In this document: in pieces, positions 49,712-60,688 of the stretch
How positions within the stretch are numbered: the first letter of the stretch is position 1
How the letters are laid out: each line of letters starts with the position of its first letter
Origin: Xenophilus sp. L33
GTDB lineage: Bacteria > Pseudomonadota > Gammaproteobacteria > Burkholderiales > Burkholderiaceae_C
DNA length: 64,000 nucleotides
Assembly: GCF_009765735.1 (NCBI RefSeq)
Contig: NZ_LMUW01000070.1
Span: 1 to 64,000 of the forward strand
Direction: 5' to 3'
Notes under the pieces: model-generated
The model's database searches: none
The model's input: only the letters and a program-made list of their open reading frames with translations
Told to the model about the DNA's origin: nothing
Translations under genes and position numbers: made by a program

Positions 49712-50506
49712 ATGAGAAAACCCCAAACAGACGTTCCAGCCACCCCCGTGATCCAGGTCATGGAGCGGATGTTCTCCCTCATCGACGTGCTGGCGTCGCG
49801 CGAAGAAGCCATCTCCCTCAAGGAGATCAGCGAGAAGACCGGGCTTCATCCCTCGACCACCCACCGCATCCTGAACGACCTGGCGGTCGGCCGCTTCGTC
49901 GACCGGCCCGAAGCCGGCAGCTACCGGCTGGGCATGCGGCTGCTCGAACTGGGCAACCTCGTGAAGGGCCGGCTCAACGTGCGCGACGCCGCGCTGACGC
50001 CGATGCGCGAGCTGCACAAGCTGACCCAGCAACCGGTCAATCTCAGCATGCGCCAGGGCGACGAGATCGTCTACATCGAGCGCGCCTACAGCGAGCGCTC
50101 CGGCATGCAGGTGGTGCGTGCCATCGGCGGCCGCGCGCCGCTGCACCTGACCTCGACCGGCAAGCTGTTCCTGGCGGTGGACGAGCCGCAGCGCATCCGC
50201 AGCTACGCCACCCGCACCGGCCTGGCCGGACACACGCGCAACAGCATCACCCAGCTGCCGGCACTGGAGCGCGAGCTGTCGAAGGCCCGCCAGTACGGCA
50301 TCGCACGCGACAACGAGGAGCTGGAACTGGGCGTGCGCTGCATGGCCGCCGGCATCTACGATGACCAGGGCAAGCTGGTGGCCGGGCTGTCGATCTCCGC
50401 GCCCGCCGACCGGCTGGACGAAGGCTGGCTGCCCAAGCTGCAGGCCACGGCCAACGAGATCTCGGGGGCGCTCGGCTTCAAGGAAGATTCGGCCGCTTCG
50501 GCCTGA
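49712..50506 (+). CDS. IclR-family transcriptional regulator
   Basis: This 264-residue regulator has an N-terminal winged helix (SLKEISEKTGLHPSTTHRILNDL) and a C-terminal ligand-binding domain (RAPLHLTSTGKLFLA, ELELGVRCMAAGIYDDQGKLVAGLS). The effector and targets are unknown because the flanking genes are not catabolic. An in-frame TTG six bases upstream is less likely than ATG 49712. A terminator follows. It may control genes elsewhere or itself. Confidence 0.9.
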   Translation: MRKPQTDVPATPVIQVMERMFSLIDVLASREEAISLKEISEKTGLHPSTTHRILNDLAVGRFVDRPEAGSYRLGMRLLELGNLVKGRLNVRDAALTPMRELHKLTQQPVNLSMRQGDEIVYIERAYSERSGMQVVRAIGGRAPLHLTSTGKLFLAVDEPQRIRSYATRTGLAGHTRNSITQLPALERELSKARQYGIARDNEELELGVRCMAAGIYDDQGKLVAGLSISAPADRLDEGWLPKLQATANEISGALGFKEDSAASA

Positions 50507-50530
50507 GCCGCCTCGCAGCGCTCGACAATG

Positions 50531-50560
50531 AAAAAAGCCTGGCACTGCCAGGCTTTCGTC
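50531..50560. terminator. Bidirectional terminator between iclR and pbpG
   Basis: A perfect 9-bp stem (agcctggca / tgccaggct) around a single C has an A-run on the left and T-rich sequence on the right. It is strongest for the minus-strand pbpG transcript, which reads into six Ts. Confidence 0.9.
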
Positions 50561-50576
50561 CTTTGCGGAGCCGCGA

Positions 50577-51773
50577 TCAGCCGGCGATGCGGGTCGCCGC
50601 CATGTTGTGGTTGGCCTCGACCCAGCGCTTGACGCGCTCGGCGTCGGCGATCCGGCTCAGCTTGCCGGCCGAATCCAGGAACACCATGATCAGCTTGCGG
50701 CCGGCGATCTTGGTCTGCATGACCAGGCACTGGCCGGCTTCGTTGATGAAGCCGGTCTTCTGCACGCCGATGTCCCAGTCGGGGTTCTTCACCAGGCGGT
50801 TGGTCGTGTTGAACTGGACCATGCGGTTGCCGACCTCGACCTGGTATTCCGGCGAGGTGGTGAGTTCGCGAACGGTGGCGTCGGCGTAGGCGGCGTTGAC
50901 CAGCAGCGCCAGGTCTTGCGCGCTCGACTGGTTCTGGCTCGACAGGCCGGTCGGCTCGATGTAGTGGGTGTCCTTCATGCCGAGCGAACGGGCCTTGGCG
51001 TTCATCAAGCTCACGAAGGTCGTGAGGCCGCCCGGATAGGTGCGGCCCAGCGCGTGCGCGGCGCGGTTCTCGCTCGCCATCAGCGCCAGGTGCAGCAGTT
51101 CGCCGCGCGGCAGCGTGGTGCCGACGCGCAGGCGCGAACTGCTGAACTTCTCGGTGTCGACGTCGTCTTCGGTGATGGTGATCAGTTCGTCGGGCGGCAG
51201 GTGCGCTTCGCTGATCAGCAGGCCGGTCATCAGCTTGGTGAGCGATGCGATCGGCAGCACGGCGGTGTCGTTCTTGCTGAACAGCACTTCACGGGTGTCC
51301 TGGTCGATGACCAGTGCGACGCTCGACTTCAGGTCGAGCGCGTCCTCGGTGCTGTGCAGGCCGGCCATCTGGCCGAAGGACAGGCGCGGGGGCGTCGGGG
51401 CGGCGGCCACGCGGACCATGGAACGGCGTTGCACGGCCACCACGGTCTTGCCGTTGCTCTGGCGCAGGGTCGCGGTCACGTTGCGACCGCCGCTCACGCT
51501 GCGTTCGGTGCGATCGGCCGCGGACGCCGACTTCGCGGAAGCGCCGCGCTTCTTGCCGGAAGCGGCTGCGGCGACCGGCGCAGCTTCCTTGCCGTGCTTG
51601 GCCTGGGTGCCGGTGCTCGCCTTGGTGGTCGTGGCGGCCTTCTTGCTGCTCGCATGCGTCGCGGCCTGGGCGCCGGGCAATAAAAACGCCGTGGCACAGA
51701 GAGCGACGGCGGCGAGGCGTAGGGCGGGTAGGAACCGCTGGCTGGAAACTCGGCAGGAACGGGCTTCGGGCAT
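50577..51773 (-). CDS. pbpG: D-alanyl-D-alanine endopeptidase (PBP7/PbpG-like)
   Basis: A 398-residue penicillin-binding protein of the S11 family that cleaves peptidoglycan crosslinks in the periplasm. It has a signal peptide (to QAATH) and a basic Ala/Lys/Ser-rich linker (40-100). The catalytic motifs are SLTKLM (SxxK), SEN in ASENRAAHALG, and QKTGFINEAG (KTG). A long low-complexity linker before the domain may help wall binding. It lies between a terminator on its 3' side and leuA upstream, with its own promoter at 51810-51838. GGAG lies ten bases before the ATG. Confidence 0.92.
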   Translation of the reverse strand: MPEARSCRVSSQRFLPALRLAAVALCATAFLLPGAQAATHASSKKAATTTKASTGTQAKHGKEAAPVAAAASGKKRGASAKSASAADRTERSVSGGRNVTATLRQSNGKTVVAVQRRSMVRVAAAPTPPRLSFGQMAGLHSTEDALDLKSSVALVIDQDTREVLFSKNDTAVLPIASLTKLMTGLLISEAHLPPDELITITEDDVDTEKFSSSRLRVGTTLPRGELLHLALMASENRAAHALGRTYPGGLTTFVSLMNAKARSLGMKDTHYIEPTGLSSQNQSSAQDLALLVNAAYADATVRELTTSPEYQVEVGNRMVQFNTTNRLVKNPDWDIGVQKTGFINEAGQCLVMQTKIAGRKLIMVFLDSAGKLSRIADAERVKRWVEANHNMAATRIAG

Positions 51774-51809
51774 TTAGAAAACTCTCCAGCGGCGACAAAA
51801 AGTGACCGC

Positions 51810-51838
51810 AGTGTATCGAAATCGAAAAAAACACGCAA
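51810..51838 (-). promoter_or_regulatory. Sigma-70-type promoter of pbpG
   Basis: The minus strand shows TTGCGT (51833-51838) and TACACT (51810-51815) separated by 17 bp, in an AT-rich gap between leuA and pbpG. Confidence 0.6.
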
Positions 51839-51891
51839 TATCAGTTACTTGCATCCTTTTCTTCAATCGAAAACAAAGGTGCTAGCAAATC

Positions 51892-53430
51892 TCAACCTTG
51901 TGCGGCAACTCTCTCAGCTTGGCTCTGTAACTTGTTGAGCGCACTTAAGTATGCTTTGGCGGACGCCACCACGATGTCCGGATCGGCACCCACCCCATTG
52001 ACAACGCGTCCTGCATTTTGCAGACGCACCGTCACCTCACCCTGACTCTCCGTCGATCCGCTGATCGCATTGACCGAATAGAGCACCATTTCGGCACCGC
52101 TGCGCACGCGGGCCTCGATCGCCTTCAGGGACGCATCGACCGGCCCGTTGCCGTCGGATTCACTGGTGACCTCCTCACCGCCCATCGTGAACACGATCCG
52201 GGCCTGCGGCCGTTCACCTGTTTCACTATGTTGCGAGAGCGACACAAAGCCAAACTGCTCACCAACGTGCGAGAGCTCCTCGTCGCTGACCAGCGCGAGG
52301 ATGTCTTCGTCAAATATTTCACTTTTTTTATCGGCCAGTTCCTTGAAGCGGCCGAAGGCGGCGTTGATGTCGGCTTCGCTCTGCATCGTCACGCCCAGGT
52401 CCTGGAGGCGCTGCTTGAAGGCGTTGCGGCCGCTGAGCTTGCCCAGGACGATCTTGTTGGCGCTCCAGCCGACGTCCTCGGCCCGCATGATCTCGTAGGT
52501 GTCGCGGGCCTTGAGCACGCCGTCCTGGTGGATGCCGGACGCGTGGGCGAAGGCATTGGCACCGACCACCGCCTTGTTGGGCTGCACCACGAAGCCGGTG
52601 GTCTGGCTGACCATCCGGCTGGCCGCCACGATGTGGCGGGCGTCGATGCCGAGCTCGAGGTCGAAGTAGTCCTTGCGGGTCTTGACCGCCATCACGACCT
52701 CTTCGAGCGAACAGTTGCCGGCGCGCTCGCCCAGGCCGTTGATCGTGCACTCGATCTGCCGGGCGCCGCCGATCTTCACGCCAGCCAGCGAATTGGCCAC
52801 CGCCATGCCCAGGTCGTTGTGGCAATGCACCGACCAGACCGCGCGGTCGCTGTTGGGGATGCGTTCGCGCAGCGAGCGGATGAACTGGCCGTAGAGCTCG
52901 GGAATGGCGTAGCCGACCGTGTCGGGCACGTTGATCGTGGTCGCGCCTTCGGCGATCACGGTCTCGATCACGCGGCAGAGGAAGTCGGGATCGCTGCGGT
53001 AGCCGTCCTCGGGGCTGAACTCGACGTCGGCCACCAGGTTGCGCGCGAAGCGCACCGAGAGCTTCGCCTGCTCATGCACCTCGTCCGCGCTCATGCGCAG
53101 CTTCTTCTCCATGTGCAGCGGCGAGGTCGCGATGAAGGTGTGGATGCGGCTGCTGGCCGCGCCCTTGAGCGCCTCGGCCGCCCGCGAGATGTCGCGGTCG
53201 TTGGCCCGCGACAGGCCGCAGACCACCGAGTCCTTGATCGATTCGGCGATGAGCCGCACCGCCTCGAAGTCGCCGTTCGAGCTGGCCGGGAAGCCGGCCT
53301 CGATGACGTCCACCTTGAGCCGCTCGAGCAGCCGCGCGATGCGCAGCTTCTCGTCCTTGGTCATGGAAGCGCCGGGCGACTGTTCGCCGTCGCGCAGGGT
53401 GGTGTCGAAGATGATGAGTTTGTCGGGCAT
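51892..53430 (-). CDS. leuA: 2-isopropylmalate synthase, type 1
   Basis: This 512-residue enzyme condenses acetyl-CoA with 2-ketoisovalerate in the first step of leucine synthesis. The TIM-barrel begins with [18 protein letters not shown]. Metal and substrate motifs are [31 protein letters not shown] and HASGIHQDG. The C-terminal regulatory domain (about 380-512) should give leucine feedback inhibition. Codons in roughly the last 145 residues are visibly AT-richer than the rest, with the change near base 52335. It lies 53 bp downstream of a second leuA. Confidence 0.94.
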   Translation of the reverse strand: MPDKLIIFDTTLRDGEQSPGASMTKDEKLRIARLLERLKVDVIEAGFPASSNGDFEAVRLIAESIKDSVVCGLSRANDRDISRAAEALKGAASSRIHTFIATSPLHMEKKLRMSADEVHEQAKLSVRFARNLVADVEFSPEDGYRSDPDFLCRVIETVIAEGATTINVPDTVGYAIPELYGQFIRSLRERIPNSDRAVWSVHCHNDLGMAVANSLAGVKIGGARQIECTINGLGERAGNCSLEEVVMAVKTRKDYFDLELGIDARHIVAASRMVSQTTGFVVQPNKAVVGANAFAHASGIHQDGVLKARDTYEIMRAEDVGWSANKIVLGKLSGRNAFKQRLQDLGVTMQSEADINAAFGRFKELADKKSEIFDEDILALVSDEELSHVGEQFGFVSLSQHSETGERPQARIVFTMGGEEVTSESDGNGPVDASLKAIEARVRSGAEMVLYSVNAISGSTESQGEVTVRLQNAGRVVNGVGADPDIVVASAKAYLSALNKLQSQAERVAAQG

Positions 53431-53483
53431 CGCGGGGTCTCCAGGTTCGGCCGCGCGAGCCGACGTTCATCGGCTCGTCGCGC

Positions 53484-55187
53484 TCAGGCGGGTTGCGCCT
53501 CGGATTGTGCGCTGCGTGCGCCCTGCGCCCGTGCCCGGGTCAACCCCGAAACGATGGCGTTCAACGAGGCCGAGATGATGTTGGCGTCGATGCCGACACC
53601 GAACAGCGTGGTCGACTCGTCCACCCGCAGCTCGAGGTAGGCCACCGCCTGCGCATCGGCACCGGCGCCGATCGCGTGCTGGTGGTAGTCGATGACCCGC
53701 ACCGCATGGCCGGTCGCGACCGAGAGCGCATGGATGAAGGCGTCGATCGGGCCGTTGCCGCGGCCTTCGATGGCGCGGACTTCACCCTCCCACGGCAGGT
53801 CGGCGCGCAGCAGCACCGAGGCCTTGGCGCCCTCGCCCTGCTCCTCGAGCACTTGGTGCTGCGGGCCGTTCTCGTCGCGAATGCCATATTCGCGCTCGAA
53901 CAGCGCATAGAGGTCGGCGGCGGTCAGCTCCTTGCCGGCCACGTCCATGACGCGCTGCACGGTCTGGCTGAATTCCATCTGCAGCCGGCGCGGCAACTCG
54001 AGACCGTATTCGCTTTCGAGCAGGTAGGCGATGCCGCCCTTGCCCGACTGGCTGTTCACGCGGATCACCGCCTCGTAGCTACGGCCGACGTCCTTCGGGT
54101 CGATCGGCAGGTAGGGCATGTCCCAGATGTCGCCGTCCTTGCGCGCACCGAATGCCTTCTTGATCGCGTCCTGGTGCGAGCCCGAGAACGAGGTGTAGAC
54201 CAGGTCGCCGACGTACGGATGGCGCGGGTGCACCGGCAGCTGGTTGCAGTGCTCGACCGTGGTGCGGATCTCGTCGATGTTCGAGAAGTCGAGCTCCGGC
54301 GAGACGCCCTGCGTGTAGAGGTTCAACGCCACGTTGACCAGGTCGAGGTTGCCGGTGCGCTCGCCGTTGCCGAAGAGGCAGCCTTCGAGCCGGTCGGCGC
54401 CCGCCATCAGGGCGAACTCACCGGCGGCGGTGCCGGTGCCGCGGTCGTTGTGCGGATGGACCGACAGCACGATCGCATCGCGGCGCGCCAGGTTGCGGTG
54501 CATCCACTCGATCATGTCGGCGAAGATGTTCGGCGTCGAATGCTCGACCGTCGACGGCAGGTTGACGATGCACTTGCGAGCCGGGGTCGGCGCCCAGACC
54601 TCGGTCACCGCGTCGACCACGCGCTTGGAGAAGGCCAGGTCGGTGCCGGAGAACATCTCGGGCGAATACTGGAAGGTCCATTGCGTCGCCGGCTGCCTGG
54701 CGGCGCAGTCGTTGAACATGCGCGCGTGCGTGGTCGCGAGCTCGACGATCTGGTCCTCGTCCATGCCGAGCACCACGCGCCGCATGATCGGCGCCACCGC
54801 GTTGTAGAGGTGGACGATGGCGCGCGGTGCGCCCTGAAGCGCTTCGAAGGTGCGCTCGATCAGGTGGTCGCGGGCCTGCGTGAGCACCTGGATCGTCACG
54901 TCGTCGGGAATGCGGTCTTCCTCGATGAGCTTGCGCACGAAGTCGAACTCGACCTGCGACGCAGAGGGAAAGCCGACCTCGATCTCCTTGAAGCCGATCG
55001 CCACCAGCTGCTCGAACATGCGCGTCTTGCGCGCAATGTCCATGGGTTCCACCAGTGCCTGATTGCCGTCGCGCAGGTCGGTCGACAGCCAGATCGGCGC
55101 GCGGGTCAGCACGGCGTCCGGCCAGGTGCGGTCCTTCAAGGCGATCGGCGCGAAGGCGCGGTACTTGCGGTTGGGTTGCTTCAACAT
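53484..55187 (-). CDS. leuA: 2-isopropylmalate synthase, second (LeuA2/actinobacterial-like) class
   Basis: This 567-residue synthase is a different class from its neighbour and resembles the longer alpha-IPMS of actinobacteria. Motifs are [55 protein letters not shown] and [14 protein letters not shown]-terminal regulatory domain with [12 protein letters not shown] follows. It is preceded by a leucine-rich leader peptide and terminator, so its expression should respond to leucine supply. Having two classes side by side may allow different feedback sensitivity. Confidence 0.92.
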   Translation of the reverse strand: MLKQPNRKYRAFAPIALKDRTWPDAVLTRAPIWLSTDLRDGNQALVEPMDIARKTRMFEQLVAIGFKEIEVGFPSASQVEFDFVRKLIEEDRIPDDVTIQVLTQARDHLIERTFEALQGAPRAIVHLYNAVAPIMRRVVLGMDEDQIVELATTHARMFNDCAARQPATQWTFQYSPEMFSGTDLAFSKRVVDAVTEVWAPTPARKCIVNLPSTVEHSTPNIFADMIEWMHRNLARRDAIVLSVHPHNDRGTGTAAGEFALMAGADRLEGCLFGNGERTGNLDLVNVALNLYTQGVSPELDFSNIDEIRTTVEHCNQLPVHPRHPYVGDLVYTSFSGSHQDAIKKAFGARKDGDIWDMPYLPIDPKDVGRSYEAVIRVNSQSGKGGIAYLLESEYGLELPRRLQMEFSQTVQRVMDVAGKELTAADLYALFEREYGIRDENGPQHQVLEEQGEGAKASVLLRADLPWEGEVRAIEGRGNGPIDAFIHALSVATGHAVRVIDYHQHAIGAGADAQAVAYLELRVDESTTLFGVGIDANIISASLNAIVSGLTRARAQGARSAQSEAQPA

Positions 55188-55228
55188 CTGGATTTACTCG
55201 CTGTGGTTGGAATCCACCAGCAACCCCA

Positions 55229-55263
55229 ATCAAAACGGCCCGTTGCTGGTGCGAACGGGCCGT
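55229..55263 (-). terminator. leu attenuator (intrinsic terminator)
   Basis: The arms acggcccgtt (55235-55244) and aacgggccgt (55254-55263) form a perfect 10-bp stem, followed on the minus strand by TTTTGATT. It sits between the leader peptide and the second leuA. A second perfect 10-bp inverted repeat (55215-55224 with 55242-55251) overlaps it by three bases and could compete. Confidence 0.85.
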
Positions 55264-55284
55264 GGTGAGGGATTTGCGCGCGCG

Positions 55285-55338
55285 CTACCTTCTCCGCCCG
55301 AAGGGGATCAGTAGTAGGGCCAGCGAAATCTTGTTCAT
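55285..55338 (-). CDS. leuL: leu leader peptide (17 residues)
   Basis: The frame reads MNKISLALLLIPFGRRR. It has four Leu codons within five positions, two of them CTA, which is rare in this GC-rich genome, plus Ile codons. It ends 22 bp before an intrinsic terminator upstream of the second leuA. Ribosome stalling at uncharged leucine codons should favour an antiterminator. An extended -10 (TGTGATAAA, on the minus strand near 55351-55359) lies just upstream, so the untranslated leader is very short. Leader peptide status is inferred from this arrangement. Confidence 0.8.
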   Translation of the reverse strand: MNKISLALLLIPFGRRR

Positions 55339-55366
55339 GAGGGTCGCGACTTTATCACAGGCCGGC

Positions 55367-56194
55367 TCAGTTGTGCAGGCCGCGCTCGTCCGGCTCGTCG
55401 GTCGAGATGCTGATGACGCTCACCTGCTGGCCCTTGGCCTTGCGCCAGCCGTAGACCACGTAGCCGCTCAGGCCGTAGATGACGAAGAGGCTGAAGAGCA
55501 CCGTCGGCGGATGGATGTTGATGACCGCGATGCCGAGCGCGATCAGCACGATCACGGCGAAGGGCACGCTGCGCTTCATCTGCACGTCCTTGAAGCTGTA
55601 GAACGGCGCGTTGGTCACCATCGACAGGCCGGCGTAGAGCGTGAAGGCGAAGGTGATCCAGGTGATCTGGTTCCACGACAGGAACAGCACGTCGCCGCCG
55701 CGCTTGCCCCACTCGGTCACCAGCCAGATGAAGCCGGCGACCAGTGCCGCCGCCGCGGGCGACGGCAGGCCCTGGAACCAGCGCTTGTCGACCACGCCGG
55801 TGTTGACGTTGAAGCGGGCCAGCCGCAAGGCGGCGCAGGCGCAGTAGACGAAGGCGGCGATCCAGCCCCAGCGGCCCAGGCCCTTCAGCGACCACTCGTA
55901 GGCGATGAGCGCGGGCGCGGCGCCGAAGGACACCATGTCCGACAGCGAATCCATCTGCTCGCCGAAGGCACTCTGGGTGTTGGTCATGCGCGCCACGCGG
56001 CCGTCCAGGCTGTCGAGGATCATGGCCGCGAAGACGCCGAGCGCGGCCTGGTCGAAGCTGGCGTTCATCGCCATCACGATCGCGTAGAAGCCGCCGAAGA
56101 GCGCCGCCAGCGTGAACAGGTTGGGCAGGATGTAGATGCCCTTGCGCCGCTTGCGGGTCGGCGGCTCGTCCATCAGCGCGTCGTCGTCAAGCAT
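55367..56194 (-). CDS. pssA: CDP-diacylglycerol-serine O-phosphatidyltransferase PssA
   Basis: This 275-residue membrane enzyme makes phosphatidylserine, the precursor of phosphatidylethanolamine. The CDP-alcohol phosphotransferase motif is complete: LDGRVARMTNTQSAFGEQMD followed by SLSD. It has about seven to eight hydrophobic helices. GGAGG lies nine bases before ATG 56194; longer in-frame starts lack support. It sits between a terminator after ilvC and the leuA leader. This ilv-pssA-leu order is a Burkholderiales habit rather than a pathway link. Confidence 0.93.
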   Translation of the reverse strand: MLDDDALMDEPPTRKRRKGIYILPNLFTLAALFGGFYAIVMAMNASFDQAALGVFAAMILDSLDGRVARMTNTQSAFGEQMDSLSDMVSFGAAPALIAYEWSLKGLGRWGWIAAFVYCACAALRLARFNVNTGVVDKRWFQGLPSPAAAALVAGFIWLVTEWGKRGGDVLFLSWNQITWITFAFTLYAGLSMVTNAPFYSFKDVQMKRSVPFAVIVLIALGIAVINIHPPTVLFSLFVIYGLSGYVVYGWRKAKGQQVSVISISTDEPDERGLHN

Positions 56195-56324
56195 GCGACC
56201 GGCCTCCGCGGCGCGGCGCGCAGGTGCGCGATGCGCGATCGGCGCCGGGCGCAGCCGGACGGAATACGAGACGGGCAATGGGGGGCATGGGTGCGGAAGT
56301 TTAGTTCAGGCGCAGCGGGCGCCT

Positions 56325-56355
56325 CAAAAGAACAGGGCCACGAAAGTGGCCCTGT
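56325..56355 (-). terminator. Intrinsic terminator of the ilvBNC operon
   Basis: A perfect 10-bp stem (acagggccac / gtggccctgt) with a gaaa loop is followed on the minus strand by TTCTTTTG. It lies 10 bp past the ilvC stop. Confidence 0.92.
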
Positions 56356-56365
56356 CGTCGCCCGT

Positions 56366-57917
<1,552 letters not shown>

Positions 57918-58007
57918 GTCGAATGGACTCCTCTTTTCGCCGCCCTCCCCCGCGCACGGTAATGCGCGGGCTCGACGGACAATAGATTCGTCAACTTAAG
58001 GTTGAAA

Positions 58008-58027
58008 CCCGCTCTTTCGGAAGCGGG
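58008..58027 (-). other. Hairpin between ilvB and ilvN
   Basis: cccgct and agcggg arms form a short stem with an eight-base loop, followed by TTTC on the minus strand. It may be a partial terminator or a processing site that sets the ilvB to ilvNC ratio. Confidence 0.5.
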
Positions 58028-58052
58028 GACTTGTGGCTCGCCTTCGCTCGCC

Positions 58053-59837
58053 CTAGAGGTCTTCGGAACCCAGCAGCATCTCGGTGATGCCCATGCCCGC
58101 CTTGACCATCGGGAACACGTTCTCGGTCGGGTCGGTGCGGAAGTCCATGAACACCGTGCGGTCCTTGAGCTTGCGCGCCTCGCGCAGCGCCGGCTCCACG
58201 TCCTGCGGCCGCTCGATCAGCAGGCCGACGTGGCCATAGGCCTCGGCCAGCTTCACGAAGTTGGGCAGCGCGTCCATGTAGCTGTGGCTGTAGCGGCCGG
58301 AGTATTCGATCTCCTGCCACTGGCGCACCATGCCCAGGTAGCGGTTGTTGAGCGCGCAGATCTTGATCGGCGTGTTGTATTGCAGGCAGGTGGAAAGCTC
58401 CTGGATGCACATCTGCACCGAGCCTTCGCCGGTGATGCAGAACACTTCCGAATCGGGCTTGGCCAGCTTGATGCCCATCGCGTACGGAATGCCCACGCCC
58501 ATCGTGCCCAGGCCGCCGGAATTGATCCAGCGCCGCGGTTCGTCGAAGCGGTAGTACTGCGCCGCCCACATCTGGTGCTGGCCGACGTCCGACGTGATGT
58601 AGGTGTCGGTGTCCTTGGTCATGTTCCAGAGGGTCTCGACCACGTGCTGCGGCTTGATGACGTCCTTGTTGCCGCGGTCGTACTTCAGGCAGTCCTTGCC
58701 GCGCCATTCCTCGATCGTGTTCCACCAACTGGCGAGCGCCGCGGCGTCGGGCTTGGTGGTGCTCTCGCGGATCATCGAGATCAGCTCGGTCAGCACGTCT
58801 TTCACGTCGCCGACGATCGGGATGTCGACCTTCACGCGCTTGGAGATGCTCGACGGGTCGATGTCGATGTGGATGATCTTGCGTTCGTTCTGCGCGAAGT
58901 GCTTGGGATTGCCGATCACGCGGTCGTCGAAGCGCGCGCCGACGGCCAGCAGCACGTCGCAGTTCTGCATCGCGTTGTTGGCTTCGATCGTGCCGTGCAT
59001 GCCCAGCATGCCGAGGAACTTGCGGTCGCTCGCCGGATAGGCACCCAGGCCCATCAGCGTGTTGGTGACCGGGTAGCCGAGCAGGTCGACCAGCGCGCGC
59101 AGTTCGTTGGTGGCGTTGCTCAGGAGCACGCCGCCACCGGTGTAGATGTAGGGCCGCTTGGCGTTCAGCAGCAGCTGCAGGGCCTTGCGGATCTGGCCGC
59201 CGTGGCCCTTCTTGACCGGGTTGTACGAGCGCATCTCGACCTTGTCGGGATAGCCGGCGTACGGAACCTTCTTGAACGACACGTCCTTCGGCACGTCGAC
59301 CACCACCGGACCGGGACGGCCGGTGCGGGCGATGTGGAAGGCTTTCTTCATGGTCATCGCCAGGTCCTTCGGATCCTTGACGAGGAAGTTGTGCTTGACG
59401 ATCGGGCGGGTGATGCCGACGGTGTCGCACTCCTGGAAGGCGTCCAGGCCGATCGCGGCGGTCGGGACCTGGCCCGAGATGATCACCATCGGGATCGAGT
59501 CCATGTAGGCGGTCGCGATGCCGGTGACGGCATTGGTCAGGCCCGGGCCGGAGGTGACCAGCGCCACGCCGACGTCGCCGGTGGCGCGGGCGTAGCCGTC
59601 GGCCGCATGCACCGCCGCCTGCTCGTGGCGCACCAGCACGTGCTGGATGGTGTCCTGCTTGTAGAACGCGTCGTAGATGTAGAGCACGGCGCCGCCCGGA
59701 TAGCCCCAGACGTACTTGACGCCTTCGGCCTGGATTGCCTTGACCAGCACTTCGGCGCCCATGAGTTCTTGCGATTGATTGCCGGCGGATGAAGACGCGG
59801 CGGCTGCGGAAGCGAGTTCCGCCTTCGAGATTTCCAT
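58053..59837 (-). CDS. ilvB: Acetolactate synthase large (catalytic) subunit
   Basis: This 594-residue thiamine-diphosphate enzyme forms acetolactate and acetohydroxybutyrate. The N-terminal block is VWGYPGGAVLYIYDAFYKQ, with the catalytic Glu in VRHEQAAVHAADGYARATG. The diphosphate/Mg motif reads ITGEGSVQMCIQELSTCLQY, with Glu where many enzymes have GDG. From memory this Glu occurs in other Burkholderiales, so it is not a defect. ATG 59837 has AAAGG upstream. An in-frame ATG at 59930 is possible but adds a non-conserved stretch. It is the first gene of ilvBNC. Confidence 0.95.
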   Translation of the reverse strand: MEISKAELASAAAASSSAGNQSQELMGAEVLVKAIQAEGVKYVWGYPGGAVLYIYDAFYKQDTIQHVLVRHEQAAVHAADGYARATGDVGVALVTSGPGLTNAVTGIATAYMDSIPMVIISGQVPTAAIGLDAFQECDTVGITRPIVKHNFLVKDPKDLAMTMKKAFHIARTGRPGPVVVDVPKDVSFKKVPYAGYPDKVEMRSYNPVKKGHGGQIRKALQLLLNAKRPYIYTGGGVLLSNATNELRALVDLLGYPVTNTLMGLGAYPASDRKFLGMLGMHGTIEANNAMQNCDVLLAVGARFDDRVIGNPKHFAQNERKIIHIDIDPSSISKRVKVDIPIVGDVKDVLTELISMIRESTTKPDAAALASWWNTIEEWRGKDCLKYDRGNKDVIKPQHVVETLWNMTKDTDTYITSDVGQHQMWAAQYYRFDEPRRWINSGGLGTMGVGIPYAMGIKLAKPDSEVFCITGEGSVQMCIQELSTCLQYNTPIKICALNNRYLGMVRQWQEIEYSGRYSHSYMDALPNFVKLAEAYGHVGLLIERPQDVEPALREARKLKDRTVFMDFRTDPTENVFPMVKAGMGITEMLLGSEDL

Positions 59838-60121
59838 GATAAACCTTTGTGTTTTTTCGGGAACGAAAAACCTTGGGTGCCCCTTCGCCAGCTCTTTTGA
59901 AGCCGCGTCGGGACTTGAGGCCAAAGCCATGAGCGAACCTGTATTCCGCCGGACCTTGACCCGTTTGCCTTTTGACTGCAACCGCCGATTATGACACTTG
60001 TTTCGGGTCGTTTGGCCGACGGCCGAGGCGAGAATCGGTAAAGGGCATAATTCGGGGCAGAAAAATCCTGGCGTTCCCATGGCGCCTTTCCCACACGGCG
60101 CTCTTCTTGCGCCCGATTCGT
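59838..60121. other. Intergenic region between ilvB and the sigma factor gene
   Basis: Contains the divergent promoters. On the minus strand an A/T-rich hairpin (tttttcg / cgaaaaa) sits about 20 bp upstream of ilvB, and CATAAT at 59988-59993 could be a -10. I saw no leucine/isoleucine/valine-rich leader peptide with a terminator like the one at leuA. Confidence 0.4.
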
Positions 60122-60688
60122 TTGGCAACTGAAAAAGAACTTTCCGACTTCCTGAAAAGCGTCGAACGACGGGCCTTCAAGCGCTCGGTCTACCACGTAC
60201 GGGACGAAGAAGCGGCGCTCGACATCGTGCAGGACAGCATGATGAAACTGGCCGAGCACTACGGCGACAAGCCGGCCAACGAGTTGCCGATGCTGTTCCA
60301 GCGGATCCTGTCGAACTGCACCCTCGACTGGTTCCGGCGCCAGAAAACCCGGCGAGCCCTTTTCTCGAACCTGAGCGATTTCGAATCGGTGGACGACGAC
60401 GGGGAATTCGACCTGCTCGAACATGTCCAATCCCCCACCGACACCCGCGAAAGCGAGAGCGCCGAGGACACCACCCGCCGCGCCCAGATCTTTCGCGAGA
60501 TCGAGGAAGAGATCGCCGCCCTGCCCGGCCGTCAACGCGAGGCCTTTCTGATGCGTTACTGGGAGGAAATGGATGTCGCCGAGACGGCCGCCGCGATGGG
60601 ATGTTCCGAAGGGAGCGTCAAGACCCATTGCTCGCGCGCCGTGCACGCCTTGGGCAAGGCGCTCAAAGCCAAGGGAATCACGCTATGA
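60122..60688 (+). CDS. ECF-like RNA polymerase sigma factor
   Basis: This 188-residue sigma-70-family protein has region 2 (VRDEEAALDIVQDSMMKLAEHYG) and region 4 (LPGRQREAFLMRYWEEMDVAETAAAMGCSEGSVKTHCSRAVHAL). A short acidic linker lies between them. The start is taken as TTG 60122 (reading ATEKELSDFLKSVERRAFKR), because that is where the conserved helix begins and no ATG lies nearby in frame. It overlaps the DUF3619 gene by ATGA. The downstream membrane protein may act as its anti-sigma partner, which is an inference from context. Confidence 0.85.
   Translation: MATEKELSDFLKSVERRAFKRSVYHVRDEEAALDIVQDSMMKLAEHYGDKPANELPMLFQRILSNCTLDWFRRQKTRRALFSNLSDFESVDDDGEFDLLEHVQSPTDTRESESAEDTTRRAQIFREIEEEIAALPGRQREAFLMRYWEEMDVAETAAAMGCSEGSVKTHCSRAVHALGKALKAKGITL

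Noticed and set aside
53493..55268. Plus-strand frame opposite the second leuA
   Set aside because: Arg/His/Val-rich antisense shadow; no start signals or recognised domain.
58053..59837. GEG instead of GDG in IlvB as evidence of an inactive enzyme
   Set aside because: The change is conservative, all other motifs are intact, and I recall the same variant in related acetolactate synthases.
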